A DNA stretch of 64,000 bases. It comes from Thiolinea sp041395485. GTDB taxonomy: Bacteria > Pseudomonadota > Gammaproteobacteria > Thiotrichales > Thiotrichaceae. Every line of letters starts with the position of its first letter. Position 1 is the first letter of the stretch. The stretch lies in NCBI GenBank assembly GCA_041395485.1, contig JAWLAK010000001.1:62001-126000 (forward strand), read 5' to 3'. The notes beneath the pieces are model-generated. The model was given only the letters and a program-made list of their open reading frames with translations. It was not told the origin of the DNA and ran no database searches. The position numbers and the translations under genes are program-made. This document shows positions 1-8,735 of the stretch, piece after piece.

Positions 1-21
1 TGTGGTTTTACCGGAGTGTAG

Positions 22-55
22 GGCTATCCGCCTGTATTTGACAGGTCGGATAGCC
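22..55. repeat. Long imperfect inverted repeat (stem-loop)
   Basis: A 9-bp arm (22-30) and a 5-bp arm (31-35) pair with 41-45 and 47-55, leaving a 5-base loop and one bulged T. The motif ccggagtg occurs on both sides (11-18 and 54-61). It lies downstream of the minus-strand cytochrome gene, so it could stabilise or end that transcript. No T-run follows on either strand, so a plain terminator is not proven. Confidence 0.6.
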
Positions 56-61
56 GGAGTG

Positions 62-89
62 AATGACTGCCGGAAGATCGGCAGTCATT
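62..89 (-). terminator. Perfect 11-bp hairpin downstream of the cytochrome c' gene
   Basis: Positions 62-72 pair perfectly with 79-89 around a 6-base loop. It follows the stop of the minus-strand cytochrome gene by about 20 bases, where a terminator is expected. There is no clear U-tract on the minus strand. A separate 14-bp palindrome at 100-113 contains the stop codon of that gene. Confidence 0.4.
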
Positions 90-108
90 TCAGCTGGAGA
101 CTAACCGG

Positions 109-576
109 TTAGTCTTTCTCGCGGTAGTCATCATGACAGGCTTTGCATGAGCCGCCTACTTTGCCGAATGCAGGTTTTAAGGCGCTCATATCACCACCCT
201 CTGCGGCTACTTTAGCCAGATTGGCTGCTTCAATTTTGAAGGTTTCCATTTTTTCCCTGAAGTCATCCATATTTTCAGCGATGGACGGTTTGGCATCGGT
301 ATCACCTTCGTAGCTACCATCAACAAAACCATTAATCGGGAACTGGCTGAGTGCAGCGACGGCTTCAGCATTTTTCTTAAATGCCTCTGCATCAAATTCC
401 ATATCGCCCTTAACCATGGCTGCCATCGGGCCGAAGTGCTGTTTAATCATAGTGTAAGCACTCTGGCGATACTCAATAGCGTCTTCCTCGGGGGTGTTTT
501 TTGCCCAGACGCTGGCAGCGACGCTTAATGTCAGTACGGCTGCAGCAGCCAGCGTGATCTTTTTCAGATGTTTCAT
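109..576 (-). CDS. Cytochrome c' (class II c-type cytochrome)
   Basis: This is a periplasmic haem protein of 155 aa. A signal peptide covers about residues 1-25 with cleavage after VWA. The haem motif is C144-K-A-C147-H148 near the C-terminus, where class II cytochromes carry it, and the N-terminal helix reads RQSAYTMIKQHFGPM, much like other cytochromes c'. The family forms four-helix bundles with a five-coordinate haem that binds NO or CO and is linked to NO tolerance or electron transfer; which applies here is not visible. It appears monocistronic, facing away from the next gene, with stem-loops downstream. Confidence 0.9.
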   Translation of the reverse strand: MKHLKKITLAAAAVLTLSVAASVWAKNTPEEDAIEYRQSAYTMIKQHFGPMAAMVKGDMEFDAEAFKKNAEAVAALSQFPINGFVDGSYEGDTDAKPSIAENMDDFREKMETFKIEAANLAKVAAEGGDMSALKPAFGKVGGSCKACHDDYREKD

Positions 577-722
577 TGTTGCTCCTTAATGAGTTATAAG
601 CCAACAGAATGTTATCACTGCCCGAAGGCAGGGATGATTGATAAAGCGCATTTTGCACAGTGAATCTGTCATACTATTTAGCATAAGCGGGTACAAAAAG
701 GGTAATAGCCACAGGAGATTAT

Positions 723-1082
723 ATGTCTGAGCAACAATATGACGATAAGTCGTTTTGGGAAAAATTACGGCAGTATGCCATTGTAGCCGGTCGTGAGGTT
801 GTGGAGATTGCTCTAAAACTCTATTACTGCATGAAAGATCCGGATACCCCGAAATGGGCCAGAACAGTTATAGCCGGTTCTTTGCTCTATTTCATTGTGC
901 CGGTGGATGCTGTGCCTGACCTGCTGCCGGGCGGTTATGTGGATGATTTCGGAGCGTTATCTGCGGCGCTGATGACCGTGGCAGCCCACATTAAAGATGA
1001 ACATGTGAAGCAGGCCGGGATTAAAATGGGGCAATGGTTTGGTCGTACTGATAACCATGATGATCATTATCCGGAAGAGTAG
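723..1082 (+). CDS. DUF1232 (YkvA-like) small membrane protein
   Basis: A 119-aa protein of the YkvA/DUF1232 family. The core around residues 45-85 has the family pattern LLYFIVPVDAVPDLLPGGYVDD, a hydrophobic segment followed by a P-D-x-L-P turn and a conserved DD pair. The family is probably membrane associated and has no established biochemical role. A good ribosome site (caggag) lies seven bases before the ATG. It converges on the DUF2059 gene with a 12-base gap and shares no obvious operon. Confidence 0.8.
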   Translation: MSEQQYDDKSFWEKLRQYAIVAGREVVEIALKLYYCMKDPDTPKWARTVIAGSLLYFIVPVDAVPDLLPGGYVDDFGALSAALMTVAAHIKDEHVKQAGIKMGQWFGRTDNHDDHYPEE

Positions 1083-1094
1083 GGTTGGCGGATG

Positions 1095-1556
1095 TTACTC
1101 TGACTTTTCCTGCAATACTTTTTGCTGGGCTTTAAACATTTCACTCTGTACAACCGGCATGATGTCAGACATGTAAAGCCCCATTTTATTCATGGCTGAT
1201 TTCGCCGCCGGTTTACTGTAAAAGTCAGCCAGTACAGCTATTTCCTCGGCGGTAAAGGTTTTCACCAGTGAGGCACGCATCCCGTCTGTCAGTACGTCCA
1301 TATCCAGGTGTTTGGTTAATGTGTCAACAAAGTTCTGGCGCTCGCTCTCAGGCAGCATGTACTGGGTACTTTCGGCTATCTCTTCAAATATTTCCTGTGG
1401 TGAGTTAACCTCCAGATAGCGATCAGCCTGCAAGTAACGGTTTTTCAGCGTGTTTGTAATGCTTTCTTCGGCCAGAATTATTCCCTGAAGCAGGAACAGG
1501 GGCAGGACGGTAATTAGTAACACCATTTTCATGAGACACATTTTCTCTGCGAGCAT
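1095..1556 (-). CDS. DUF2059 domain secreted protein
   Basis: A 153-aa protein with an N-terminal signal segment ending about LLQGIILA. The C-terminal half matches DUF2059: a helix with AEEIAVLADFYSKPAAKS, where the FYS-P-A-K pattern is characteristic. Members are periplasmic proteins of unknown function. Several in-frame ATGs (codons 1, 6, 9, 11) make the exact start uncertain; starts at codon 6 or 9 would give a tidier signal peptide. It is convergent with the DUF1232 gene. Confidence 0.7.
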   Translation of the reverse strand: MLAEKMCLMKMVLLITVLPLFLLQGIILAEESITNTLKNRYLQADRYLEVNSPQEIFEEIAESTQYMLPESERQNFVDTLTKHLDMDVLTDGMRASLVKTFTAEEIAVLADFYSKPAAKSAMNKMGLYMSDIMPVVQSEMFKAQQKVLQEKSE

Positions 1557-1658
1557 TTTGGGGGAACTGACTAACTGAGATGCTATTTAAACAGATAATT
1601 GTTTATTTCTCATGCATTATGTTGGGAAAATAATCTTTGGGTCTATTTCCTGAGGTTA

Positions 1659-1994
1659 TTACTGCATTTGTCCTGCGGTAATAATATCGTGTTCTGTCAT
1701 ATCACCTTCAGTGTTGAAGTAAATAGCCTGTGCCTGTGGCAAGCGTTTGAGGATATAGGCTGCCATCAGTGTGCCCATACGCTGGTTGCCATTAGATAGT
1801 GCAGTCAGTATGCGGTCACCAACGATCTGGCAACGCTGTTCCAGATTGGGGTTAGATACCCAGGTACGGCTCATTTGATAGCCTTTATCCATATCCCTGT
1901 CCATCTTATCGAAGAACTCCGTTGCTTCGCTCAGCATGGATTCCGGCACGACAATATCCTGAACAGTATCGTTTACATAGACCCGTAATTGCAT
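1659..1994 (-). CDS. Conserved hypothetical protein
   Basis: A 111-aa soluble protein; I do not recognise a named domain. I chose the ATG at 1994 because agagga lies just ahead of it; an ATG five codons upstream is also open. The sequence is acidic and Met-rich in the middle (FFDKMDRDMDKGYQMSRTWV), with no signal peptide or membrane segment. I have the impression that similar short proteins with the motif MDRDMDKG occur in other gammaproteobacteria. It is divergent from the dioxygenase gene and probably has its own promoter. Confidence 0.6.
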   Translation of the reverse strand: MQLRVYVNDTVQDIVVPESMLSEATEFFDKMDRDMDKGYQMSRTWVSNPNLEQRCQIVGDRILTALSNGNQRMGTLMAAYILKRLPQAQAIYFNTEGDMTEHDIITAGQMQ

Positions 1995-2157
1995 GATTTT
2001 TCCTCTCATTTAATTTTTTAAGCCTAGCGTATTATTTGCTATGGGGGAATTACCCATTAGCGGGGGTGTTATATCTGCAGGGGTAAGGGGTAATATCACT
2101 AACATACAGGTGTTTGAATTCCTGAAGATTTTAAAAGAGCGGTCTAAGAGTGGTTTT

Positions 2158-2832
2158 ATGTTAATCCATATCAAAGCAGTGTTAAGCCCTGAGCGTTTGC
2201 AGGAAGTTCAGTCTTTGCTGGCGCATGCCGAGTTTGTTGATGGAAAGTTGTCGGCGGGTAAAGAGGCAGTGAGGGTGAAAAATAACGAGGAACTGTCGTC
2301 GAATAGTCCGTTGCGCCGCCGTCTGGACGCTAATGTGATGTCCGCCCTGGTGCAGCACCCTGAATATCAGCTGGCCGCTTTGCCGCTGAAGGTGGCGACG
2401 GCTTTTTATGCCCGTTATCAGCCGGGAATGACGTATGGCTTTCATGTGGATGATCCGGTGATGGGGCCGATGGCCGGGCGCTATCGCAGTGATGTGTCGA
2501 CGACGGTGTTCCTGAATGGTGCGGATGAGTATGAGGGGGGGGAGCTGGTGATCCGTACGCCGTTTGGTGAGCAGCGTGTGAAGGGGGATGCCGGTGATGC
2601 GGTGGTTTATCCTTCAGGTAGCTGGCATAAGGTTGAGGAAGTGCGCAGTGGTGTGCGTCTGGCAGCGGTCACCTGGGCACAGAGTATGGTGAAAAGTCCG
2701 GAGCAGCGGGAGCTGCTGTATCAGCTGGCAAAGGCGCGGGAGGGGTTGTTGCAGTCGCAGCCTCTTTCTGAGGAAACAGCTAATGTCAGTACGGTGTATT
2801 CGAATCTGGTGCGGATGTGGAGTGAGGTTTGA
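2158..2832 (+). CDS. PKHD-type Fe(II)/2-oxoglutarate hydroxylase (PiuC/YbiX family)
   Basis: An Fe(II)- and 2-oxoglutarate-dependent dioxygenase of 224 aa, the usual family length. The metal triad is visible as H96-V-D98 and H157, and R167 is placed to bind 2-oxoglutarate. The reading frame stays open upstream to 2041, but the family starts at MLIHIKAVLSPE, so the ATG at 2158 is preferred. Family members often sit beside TonB siderophore receptors and are iron regulated; here there is no receptor neighbour and I see no convincing Fur box. The substrate is unknown. It converges on argA with an 11-base gap. Confidence 0.88.
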   Translation: MLIHIKAVLSPERLQEVQSLLAHAEFVDGKLSAGKEAVRVKNNEELSSNSPLRRRLDANVMSALVQHPEYQLAALPLKVATAFYARYQPGMTYGFHVDDPVMGPMAGRYRSDVSTTVFLNGADEYEGGELVIRTPFGEQRVKGDAGDAVVYPSGSWHKVEEVRSGVRLAAVTWAQSMVKSPEQRELLYQLAKAREGLLQSQPLSEETANVSTVYSNLVRMWSEV

Positions 2833-2843
2833 GAAAAAATTTC

Positions 2844-4145
2844 TTAAATCCCCAAAAAAAAGACTTTGGAATTACGCTTGAAGTTATACAGGCGTTTTTT
2901 ATTATCCGGTAAATCATCGACGGTACCTTCGGTAAATCCATGTTCCCGAAACCAGTCAGTGGTTTGCGTAGTCAGTACCATCAGCCGGGTTTTTCCCTGT
3001 TGCCGTGCGGTTTTTGCAATGGCCTGCAGCAACCTGTCACCGCGGCTGGATGAGCGGTAATTAGGATCAACGGCCAGACAGGCCAGCTCTCCGGTTTGCG
3101 GGTCACCGGTTTCATACAGGGCCGCACAGCCGATAATCTGCCTGTCCAGCACCACCACCTGAAACTGGTTTATCTCCAGCTCAAGCTGCTCCCGTGAACG
3201 CCTGACCAGTGTCCCGGCCTGCTCCAGTGGTCTGATCACTTCCATAATGCCGCTGATGTCATCAGCTGTGGCCGGGCGAACTGCTTCTGAGGCATTGGCG
3301 GCAATCATGCAGCCGATCCCGCGGCGGGTATAAAGCTCCATTAGCAGTGCGCCATCCTGATTGGCATCCAGCAGGTGCACGCGGCCGACTTTGTGTTCCA
3401 GGGCGGCAATAATCTGGGGCAGCAGCGGGTGCTGATCCTGACACTGGCGGGCCTCCTCCAGACTCAGGGATGCCGGTAGTTCGACCGGGGCATCGTCCAG
3501 TATCAGCACTTTATCTGCCCGCAGCACCTGCGCGGTTTCTATGGCCAGTTGCTCATAGCTCAGGTTGTAGGTCTCGCCGGTGGGTGAGTAGCCCAGCGGT
3601 GACAGCAGCACCATGCGCTCCTGTTCCAGCTGAGTGAGGATATGGTCAGCACGAATGCGGCGGATTTGGCCGGTATAACCATAATCCACTCCGTCCAGCA
3701 CCCCGACCGGGCGGGCAGTAATGAAGTTGCCTGAGGTAACAATCTGGCCGTTCTGGCTGAAACCGGGTTGTGCCAGTGCAAAACTGAGCATGTTTTCAAT
3801 GCGGATGCGCAGGTAGCCACAGGTTTCCTGAGCGGCCAGCAGTGCCTGTTGATCGGTTACGCGCAGGCCGTTGTGCAGCCGTATCGGGTGGTTTTGTGCT
3901 TCAAGACGGGCGTTAATTTGCGGGCGCATGCCGTGCACCAGCACCACTCTGACACCTAGGGCGGCTATAATGGCGATGTCCTGAATAATACGGCGGAAAT
4001 TGTCCAGCTCAATCACTTCACCGGGGATAGCAACCACGAAAATGCGCTTCTGGTGCTGGCGGACATAAGGACTGGCTTCGCGGAAAAATGCAACACTATC
4101 GGCTATGGACAGGCTCTCAGCCCGGGATGCGTTTTGTCTGGACAT
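2844..4145 (-). CDS. argA: Amino-acid N-acetyltransferase (N-acetylglutamate synthase)
   Basis: This enzyme acetylates L-glutamate with acetyl-CoA, the first step of arginine synthesis. The 433-aa chain has the two-part ArgA layout: an amino-acid-kinase-like domain over about residues 1-285 and a GNAT acetyltransferase domain over about 290-433, with the CoA loop near YRSSSRGDRLL. Length and N-terminus (FREASPYVRQHQKRIFVV) match classical ArgA. It is the last gene of a minus-strand run lpoA-yraN-argA, 42 bases after yraN. The family is normally feedback-inhibited by arginine through the kinase-like domain, which is intact here. Confidence 0.95.
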   Translation of the reverse strand: MSRQNASRAESLSIADSVAFFREASPYVRQHQKRIFVVAIPGEVIELDNFRRIIQDIAIIAALGVRVVLVHGMRPQINARLEAQNHPIRLHNGLRVTDQQALLAAQETCGYLRIRIENMLSFALAQPGFSQNGQIVTSGNFITARPVGVLDGVDYGYTGQIRRIRADHILTQLEQERMVLLSPLGYSPTGETYNLSYEQLAIETAQVLRADKVLILDDAPVELPASLSLEEARQCQDQHPLLPQIIAALEHKVGRVHLLDANQDGALLMELYTRRGIGCMIAANASEAVRPATADDISGIMEVIRPLEQAGTLVRRSREQLELEINQFQVVVLDRQIIGCAALYETGDPQTGELACLAVDPNYRSSSRGDRLLQAIAKTARQQGKTRLMVLTTQTTDWFREHGFTEGTVDDLPDNKKRLYNFKRNSKVFFLGI

Positions 4146-4187
4146 TCACTTGGTCTGTAACAATGGTATAAGGGTAGTAATTAGCTT

Positions 4188-4547
4188 TCAGTAAGACGTT
4201 TCAAAAGCATTTTGCAGCCACTGTATGTCATCTTTGCCGCTAATGGCAACCACATCAAAGCGTACCGGCAGTGTTACCCGGTAGCGCTGTAAATAATGTT
4301 GTGCTGTGTTAATGATCTTCTGCTGTTTGCGCCGGTCGATGCTGTAAAGGGCACCACCAAACTGCTGCGTTTTGCGGTATCTGACCTCGACAAACACCAG
4401 GTGGGTTTTGTCACGTAAAACCAGGTCAATTTCACCGCTGCGCAGGCGATAGTTACGCATCAGCAAATGCAGACCCTGAGCCTGCAGATAGGCACAGGCC
4501 AGGTCTTCTGCGCTGTCTCCCAGTGCTTTACTGGTCTCAGTTTTCAT
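4188..4547 (-). CDS. yraN: UPF0102 / YraN family nuclease-like protein
   Basis: A 119-aa protein with a restriction-endonuclease-like fold. The motif GEIDLVLRD...LVFVEVRYRK supplies the D and E-x-R/K residues of a PD-(D/E)XK centre. YraN proteins are widespread, lie next to lpoA and rsmI in gammaproteobacteria, and have no firmly established role; a part in DNA processing is suspected. Here it follows lpoA by 23 bases, the classical order. Confidence 0.9.
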   Translation of the reverse strand: MKTETSKALGDSAEDLACAYLQAQGLHLLMRNYRLRSGEIDLVLRDKTHLVFVEVRYRKTQQFGGALYSIDRRKQQKIINTAQHYLQRYRVTLPVRFDVVAISGKDDIQWLQNAFETSY

Positions 4548-4570
4548 CAGTCAAAGGCGTGGTTATTGCT

Positions 4571-6280
4571 TTAATTGCCCAGTCTTTCAGGCTCACCATT
4601 AATAAATGTCGCAAATTCAAGCTGGCGCTGGATACGGTGCTGAGGTGTCATGCTGATTTTGCCGGTCTGCCCGGCCAGTGTCTGGCTTTGTGCCAGTTGC
4701 GGCAGGCTTTTGGCAATCATCACTGCATCCATCCCCAGTGCATAAAGGCGCGGGTATTGTAACTCCTCAAGGCTTTCAGAGGACTGGTTATTCAGCACCC
4801 AGGGAATCTCAGTATAAATAATGCCGTCCAGATCGGTGTCATCGGCACTGGCCTGACGTCCGGAAAAAATGTGTGATGTGGCATACACCGGTAATAAACC
4901 GGCCTGATCTTTCAGTAGCGGACGCAGTAAACGGGCCTGCGTCGGCGAGGCTGCCAGAAAAGCCATATTAGTGCCAGCCGCCCTGCTCAGCAGTGCCTGA
5001 ACCCGCTTCAGGTAAGTGGTCGGTGAGGAAGGCGGGTAAAATTCGGTATTCAGTATAGTGCCGCCACGTTGCTGATAAGACTCCGCAAAGGCAGCGGCCA
5101 GTCGCTTACCCCAGCTTGAATCAGGTGCCATGATAATGCCGTTCAGTTGCTGGCGGTTGATAGCCATTTCGGCAATCTGCCGTGCCTCATCTTCGGGCGA
5201 TAGCCCGAACTGGTAAAGAGTGGACGGAATATTAGCGGCGCCGGTGAGGTAGTTAAGGCTGAGCAGTGGCACCCGCAAAGCTTGCGGCCGGGTCATCAGT
5301 GTTGCCAGTGAGTCTTTGTCCAATGGGCCGACCACGATATCAGCACCATCTGCGACCGCCTGCTGATACTGTTCCAGTGCATTGTTTTTGTTGACGTTGT
5401 AGCGTTTGGACAAGGTGTTGGCACCGTATTTGGCCTGTGCAACTTTTATGCCCTGGTAGATTTCATCGCCGACTTTGCCTAAAGCACCCTGTTCAGGTAG
5501 TAAAACTGCAATTTTATTAGTTGACTGTGGCAGGGCATAACCGGGGTTGGCCGGTTGCTGCTGATCCTGTTGGGATGCAGCTTGCTGTTGTTGGGTCTGT
5601 GTTGGCTGTTGTAACACCGGAGGCATATTGTAGTGTGTTAACTGGTTTTGCCGGGCTGTTGATGTTGGTGTACTGGTCGTTACTTTGGAAGTCGGTTTCG
5701 CAGGAGTGGTTGCGTATTTGCCTCCCATTTTGACAGCTTTCTGGCGTACCAGCTCAATCTTGTCGCGCAGACCTTTGGATAGCCCGGTGGTTTCGCGCGG
5801 TAGCAGATTGAGTGCTCTGTCTGCTTGTTTGTTATGCAACGCCAGTAATGACTGGATATAACGGTAGCGGGTTTGGTTGTTTGCATCGAGTGCCGGTAAT
5901 TTGGCTGCTTTCAGATAGGCGTTGGTTTTTGCTTCATTACCCATCGATGCCGTGATTTCAGCAGCCTGCAGGATGATGCGGTCACGCTGTGGGCTTGGGT
6001 AACTGAATGCAGCGCGGTAATAGACATCGGCGGCCTGTTCACGTTGTCCTTTTTTCATCAGCTGGTTAGCTTGCTGGATGGTGGGCTTGACTGTTGCCGC
6101 CTGTGGGTTATTGCTGCGCCCGGGCTGTGGTTTTGCCGGTGGTTTTTTTATTTCCTGTTTGGGTGCGGTCACAGTGTCCGGAATTTCTTCAGTTTCCGGT
6201 GTAACGCTACAGCCGGAAAACAACAGAGCGATGGCCAGTAAAGCGCCTAAAAAAAACTGATTCAGTTCATATCTTTTCAT
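4571..6280 (-). CDS. lpoA: Penicillin-binding protein activator LpoA (outer-membrane lipoprotein)
   Basis: A 569-aa lipoprotein with a lipobox ending at C24 (LLFSGC). Residues about 55-190 form a TPR-like helical region, then a Gln-rich low-complexity linker (about 215-250), then a periplasmic-binding-protein-like domain from about 255 to the end. This is the LpoA layout: the lipoprotein spans from the outer membrane to stimulate the class A peptidoglycan synthase PBP1A. It is divergent from rsmI across 108 bases, the conserved gammaproteobacterial arrangement, and heads the lpoA-yraN-argA run. Confidence 0.93.
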   Translation of the reverse strand: MKRYELNQFFLGALLAIALLFSGCSVTPETEEIPDTVTAPKQEIKKPPAKPQPGRSNNPQAATVKPTIQQANQLMKKGQREQAADVYYRAAFSYPSPQRDRIILQAAEITASMGNEAKTNAYLKAAKLPALDANNQTRYRYIQSLLALHNKQADRALNLLPRETTGLSKGLRDKIELVRQKAVKMGGKYATTPAKPTSKVTTSTPTSTARQNQLTHYNMPPVLQQPTQTQQQQAASQQDQQQPANPGYALPQSTNKIAVLLPEQGALGKVGDEIYQGIKVAQAKYGANTLSKRYNVNKNNALEQYQQAVADGADIVVGPLDKDSLATLMTRPQALRVPLLSLNYLTGAANIPSTLYQFGLSPEDEARQIAEMAINRQQLNGIIMAPDSSWGKRLAAAFAESYQQRGGTILNTEFYPPSSPTTYLKRVQALLSRAAGTNMAFLAASPTQARLLRPLLKDQAGLLPVYATSHIFSGRQASADDTDLDGIIYTEIPWVLNNQSSESLEELQYPRLYALGMDAVMIAKSLPQLAQSQTLAGQTGKISMTPQHRIQRQLEFATFINGEPERLGN

Positions 6281-6388
6281 TAATAACTACCAAACCGAAG
6301 ATGAAATGAGGCAGAAACTATATCATTGTTTGATTATTTCTGCTGCCGGAATGGTAGATTAGCGCTTTTGTGTTGAACGGATACTGAA

Positions 6389-7243
6389 ATGGAAGCAGCT
6401 TTGTATTGTGTAGCCACACCCATCGGCAATCTGGGGGATATAACCGGGCGTGCTGTTTCGGTATTGCAGGGGGTGGATGTTATCTATGCAGAGGATACAC
6501 GGGTGACCAGAAAGCTGCTGACCCATCTGGGGGTTCAGAAGTCCCTGCAGAGCCTGCATGAGCATAATGAGTCAGCGCGGGTAGAGGGCATTCATGCTGC
6601 GATTGCGGAGGGGCAGAGTGTTGCCCTGGTGAGTGATGCAGGTACGCCGCTGATCAGTGATCCGGGCTACCATCTGGTCAGTGAGTTGGTGCAAAGAGGA
6701 GTCAAGGTCATCCCGGTACCGGGGGTGAGTGCGATTATTACTGCTCTGTCAGCAGCCGGGCTGCCGACAGACCGGTTTGCTTTTGAGGGGTTTCTGCCCG
6801 CAAAAGGAAGTTTGCGCCGTAAAGCACTGGATGGCTTGAAAGCAGCCACGCAGACACTGGTTTTTTATGAGTCCAGCCATCGGATCAGTGATTTTCTGGC
6901 CGATTTGCAGGAGGTGTTTGGCGCGGAGCGGGAGGTGGTGATTGCCCGTGAGCTGACCAAACTGTATGAGCAGTTTTACCGCGGCTCAGTGACTGAGCTG
7001 GTGCAGCAGATGGCGGTTGATGAAAACATGCGCAAAGGTGAGTTTGTGGTAATGGTGGCCGGAGCGGCCAAAAATGGCGATCCGTCAGAGCAGACTGAAC
7101 TTGATACGGCACACTTACTGGAGGTGCTGGTTGACGAATTGCCGGTTAAGCAGGCTGCATCGATTGCAGCCAAACTGACCGGACAGGCTAAAAACAGCCT
7201 GTACCGGCAGGCAATGTCAGTTAAAGAGCAACGTGAGGCTTAG
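6389..7243 (+). CDS. rsmI: 16S rRNA (cytidine-1402-2'-O)-methyltransferase
   Basis: RsmI uses S-adenosylmethionine to 2'-O-methylate C1402 in the ribosomal P site. The 284-aa sequence shows the tetrapyrrole-methylase fold signatures: LYCVATPIGNLGDIT at the N-terminus, YAEDTRVTRKLL near residue 35, and LVSDAGTPLISDPG near residue 80. Length is normal. It is divergent from lpoA. Its last four bases overlap the end of the minus-strand DUF2058 gene, so the two transcripts share their 3' ends. Confidence 0.95.
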   Translation: MEAALYCVATPIGNLGDITGRAVSVLQGVDVIYAEDTRVTRKLLTHLGVQKSLQSLHEHNESARVEGIHAAIAEGQSVALVSDAGTPLISDPGYHLVSELVQRGVKVIPVPGVSAIITALSAAGLPTDRFAFEGFLPAKGSLRRKALDGLKAATQTLVFYESSHRISDFLADLQEVFGAEREVVIARELTKLYEQFYRGSVTELVQQMAVDENMRKGEFVVMVAGAAKNGDPSEQTELDTAHLLEVLVDELPVKQAASIAAKLTGQAKNSLYRQAMSVKEQREA

Positions 7244-7938
7244 GCATCGGAAGAGGGCGGTGCCTCTGCAGCAGCTGTTTCCTGTCCGTTTTCAGTTTGA
7301 CTCTCTGCTTCAGCGCTGAGCTGAGCAAGCTCCTGTTCAAGCTCATCGCTATCCGTGTCTTTAAAGTTGATAACGATTTTACTTGCATCAAGCTCAAGGA
7401 TTTGCTGGCCGATTTCCGGCGGAACCAGGCAGCGTTTGCCGTCCATAAAGGTGATGGATAACTCACCATCAGCAATGGCCTGTTGCTGCGCTTCGGTAAC
7501 GTAAAGGTACTTTACCGTTTCGCCGACCACAAAATTAAAGCGGATGCTGGCATCTTCAACATTTTTTGTGTTGGCAGCGATCAACTCCCGCAACTGTTTA
7601 CGCACCTTTTTGCGGCGTGCGGCAGCTTCCCGTTTGAGTTGTTCCTCAGCTTCACGCTCCTCACGTTCCAGCTGATTACGCTGCTGATAAAATTTAGCCA
7701 GATCAGACGGCTCCTTTTTAGGCGCTTTTTTCACCTTGTCCGGCGTTGATCGGTTTGCCCCGGTTGCCGTTTCAGGTGATTTGTTCCGGCCTGACTTGCC
7801 ATGACCACTATTGCCACGCGCATTGTCACGGGACTTTGCTCTGGCTTTACGTTGTTGCTTGTCCTGTTCCGATTGGTCGATCTGGTCCTGGGTGACCAGA
7901 CCGGCCTTCAGCAACTGATCACTGAGTGAGTTAGACAT
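7240..7938 (-). CDS. DUF2058 (YaiL-like) protein
   Basis: A 232-aa cytoplasmic protein of the DUF2058/YaiL family, recognised from the start MSNSLSDQLLKAGLVTQDQ, the Arg/Lys-rich segment at about 30-85, a charged coiled coil (about 85-125) and the conserved half ending in GKRCLVPPEIGQQI. The role is unknown. An acidic Glu/Ser-rich tail of about 50 residues follows the conserved part. It lies 25 bases downstream of adk and is probably co-transcribed with it; its end overlaps the rsmI stop by four bases. Confidence 0.8.
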   Translation of the reverse strand: MSNSLSDQLLKAGLVTQDQIDQSEQDKQQRKARAKSRDNARGNSGHGKSGRNKSPETATGANRSTPDKVKKAPKKEPSDLAKFYQQRNQLEREEREAEEQLKREAAARRKKVRKQLRELIAANTKNVEDASIRFNFVVGETVKYLYVTEAQQQAIADGELSITFMDGKRCLVPPEIGQQILELDASKIVINFKDTDSDELEQELAQLSAEAESQTENGQETAAAEAPPSSDA

Positions 7939-7963
7939 ATTTTATATCTTTGTTTGTCCGGGC

Positions 7964-8614
7964 CTAAATGTTCGCAAGTTCGGCTTTAATTGCATTGAGG
8001 ATGTCTTCCATATCGCCGACACCGTTAACACGCTTCAGTAAACCTTTATCATCATAGTAGCCAATCAGCGGGGCAGTGTTTTCTTCATAGACTGCCAGAC
8101 GGTTACCAATGGTTTCTTCATTATCATCCGCACGGTGATATAGCTCTTCTGCACCACAGGCATCACAGACATTTTCCTGTTTTGGTGGTGAGAAATAACG
8201 ATTGTAGACAGCACCGCAGGACTTACAGGACAGACGCCCGGTCAGGCGCTTCATCAACACGTCAAAATCAACATCAATCAGCAGGCCGGCCTGTAATGGC
8301 TTGCCAACCTCAGCCAGCAGTTCGTCAAGGCTGGCCGCCTGCGTCAGGTTGCGCGGAAAGCCGTCCAGGATAAAACCATTTTGCGCATCCTCTTCCTGCA
8401 GACGCTCGCGGATCATACCCAGTACAATTTCATCAGAAACCAGGTCACCGGCATCCATTGCCTGTTTGGCTTTAATGCCCAGTTCCGAGCCGGATGCAAC
8501 TGCTGCACGGAGCAGGTCGCCGGTAGAAATCTGGGGGATATTATAAAGTTTGGTCAGTCGCTGAGCCTGAGTGCCTTTACCTGAGCCGGGAGCTCCGAGA
8601 AGAACGATTCGCAT
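7964..8614 (-). CDS. adk: Adenylate kinase, zinc-lid type
   Basis: Adk interconverts AMP + ATP and 2 ADP. The start is the ATG at 8614, giving MRIVLLGAPGSGKGTQAQ, with the Walker A P-loop at residues 7-16 and 216 aa in all; the frame extends upstream but that part is not family-like. The LID domain carries C130-x2-C133 and C150-x2-C153, a complete Cys4 zinc site. Many Gram-positive Adks have this, while E. coli Adk uses a hydrogen-bond network instead. It is divergent from ppa and leads into the DUF2058 gene. Confidence 0.97.
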   Translation of the reverse strand: MRIVLLGAPGSGKGTQAQRLTKLYNIPQISTGDLLRAAVASGSELGIKAKQAMDAGDLVSDEIVLGMIRERLQEEDAQNGFILDGFPRNLTQAASLDELLAEVGKPLQAGLLIDVDFDVLMKRLTGRLSCKSCGAVYNRYFSPPKQENVCDACGAEELYHRADDNEETIGNRLAVYEENTAPLIGYYDDKGLLKRVNGVGDMEDILNAIKAELANI

Positions 8615-8650
8615 AATTTTTTCCTTTCCATCCAATCTGTAGGGGTACTT

Positions 8651-8704
8651 CTTATACTCTAAATAAATGTTGCAGTGCAAGTTAGATTCAATAATGGCTA
8701 TAAT
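8651..8704. promoter_or_regulatory. Candidate divergent promoters of adk and ppa
   Basis: On the plus strand a perfect TATAAT stands at 8699-8704, about 30 bases before the ppa ATG, but its -35 element is weak. On the minus strand TATAAG (8651-8656) lies 18 bases from TTGCAC (8675-8680), a passable pair for adk. Assignment is by eye only. Confidence 0.35.
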
Positions 8705-8735
8705 AGCCCGATTTTAACCAAAGGTAGATTGACTT

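Noticed and set aside
2041..2157. N-terminal extension of the PKHD-type hydroxylase
   Set aside because: The frame is open but the first 39 residues look nothing like the family, which begins at MLIHIKAVL; the ATG at 2158 restores the usual length.
2010..2157. Fur box upstream of the PKHD-type hydroxylase
   Set aside because: Expected from the family, but I found no convincing GATAAT-type palindrome in the region.
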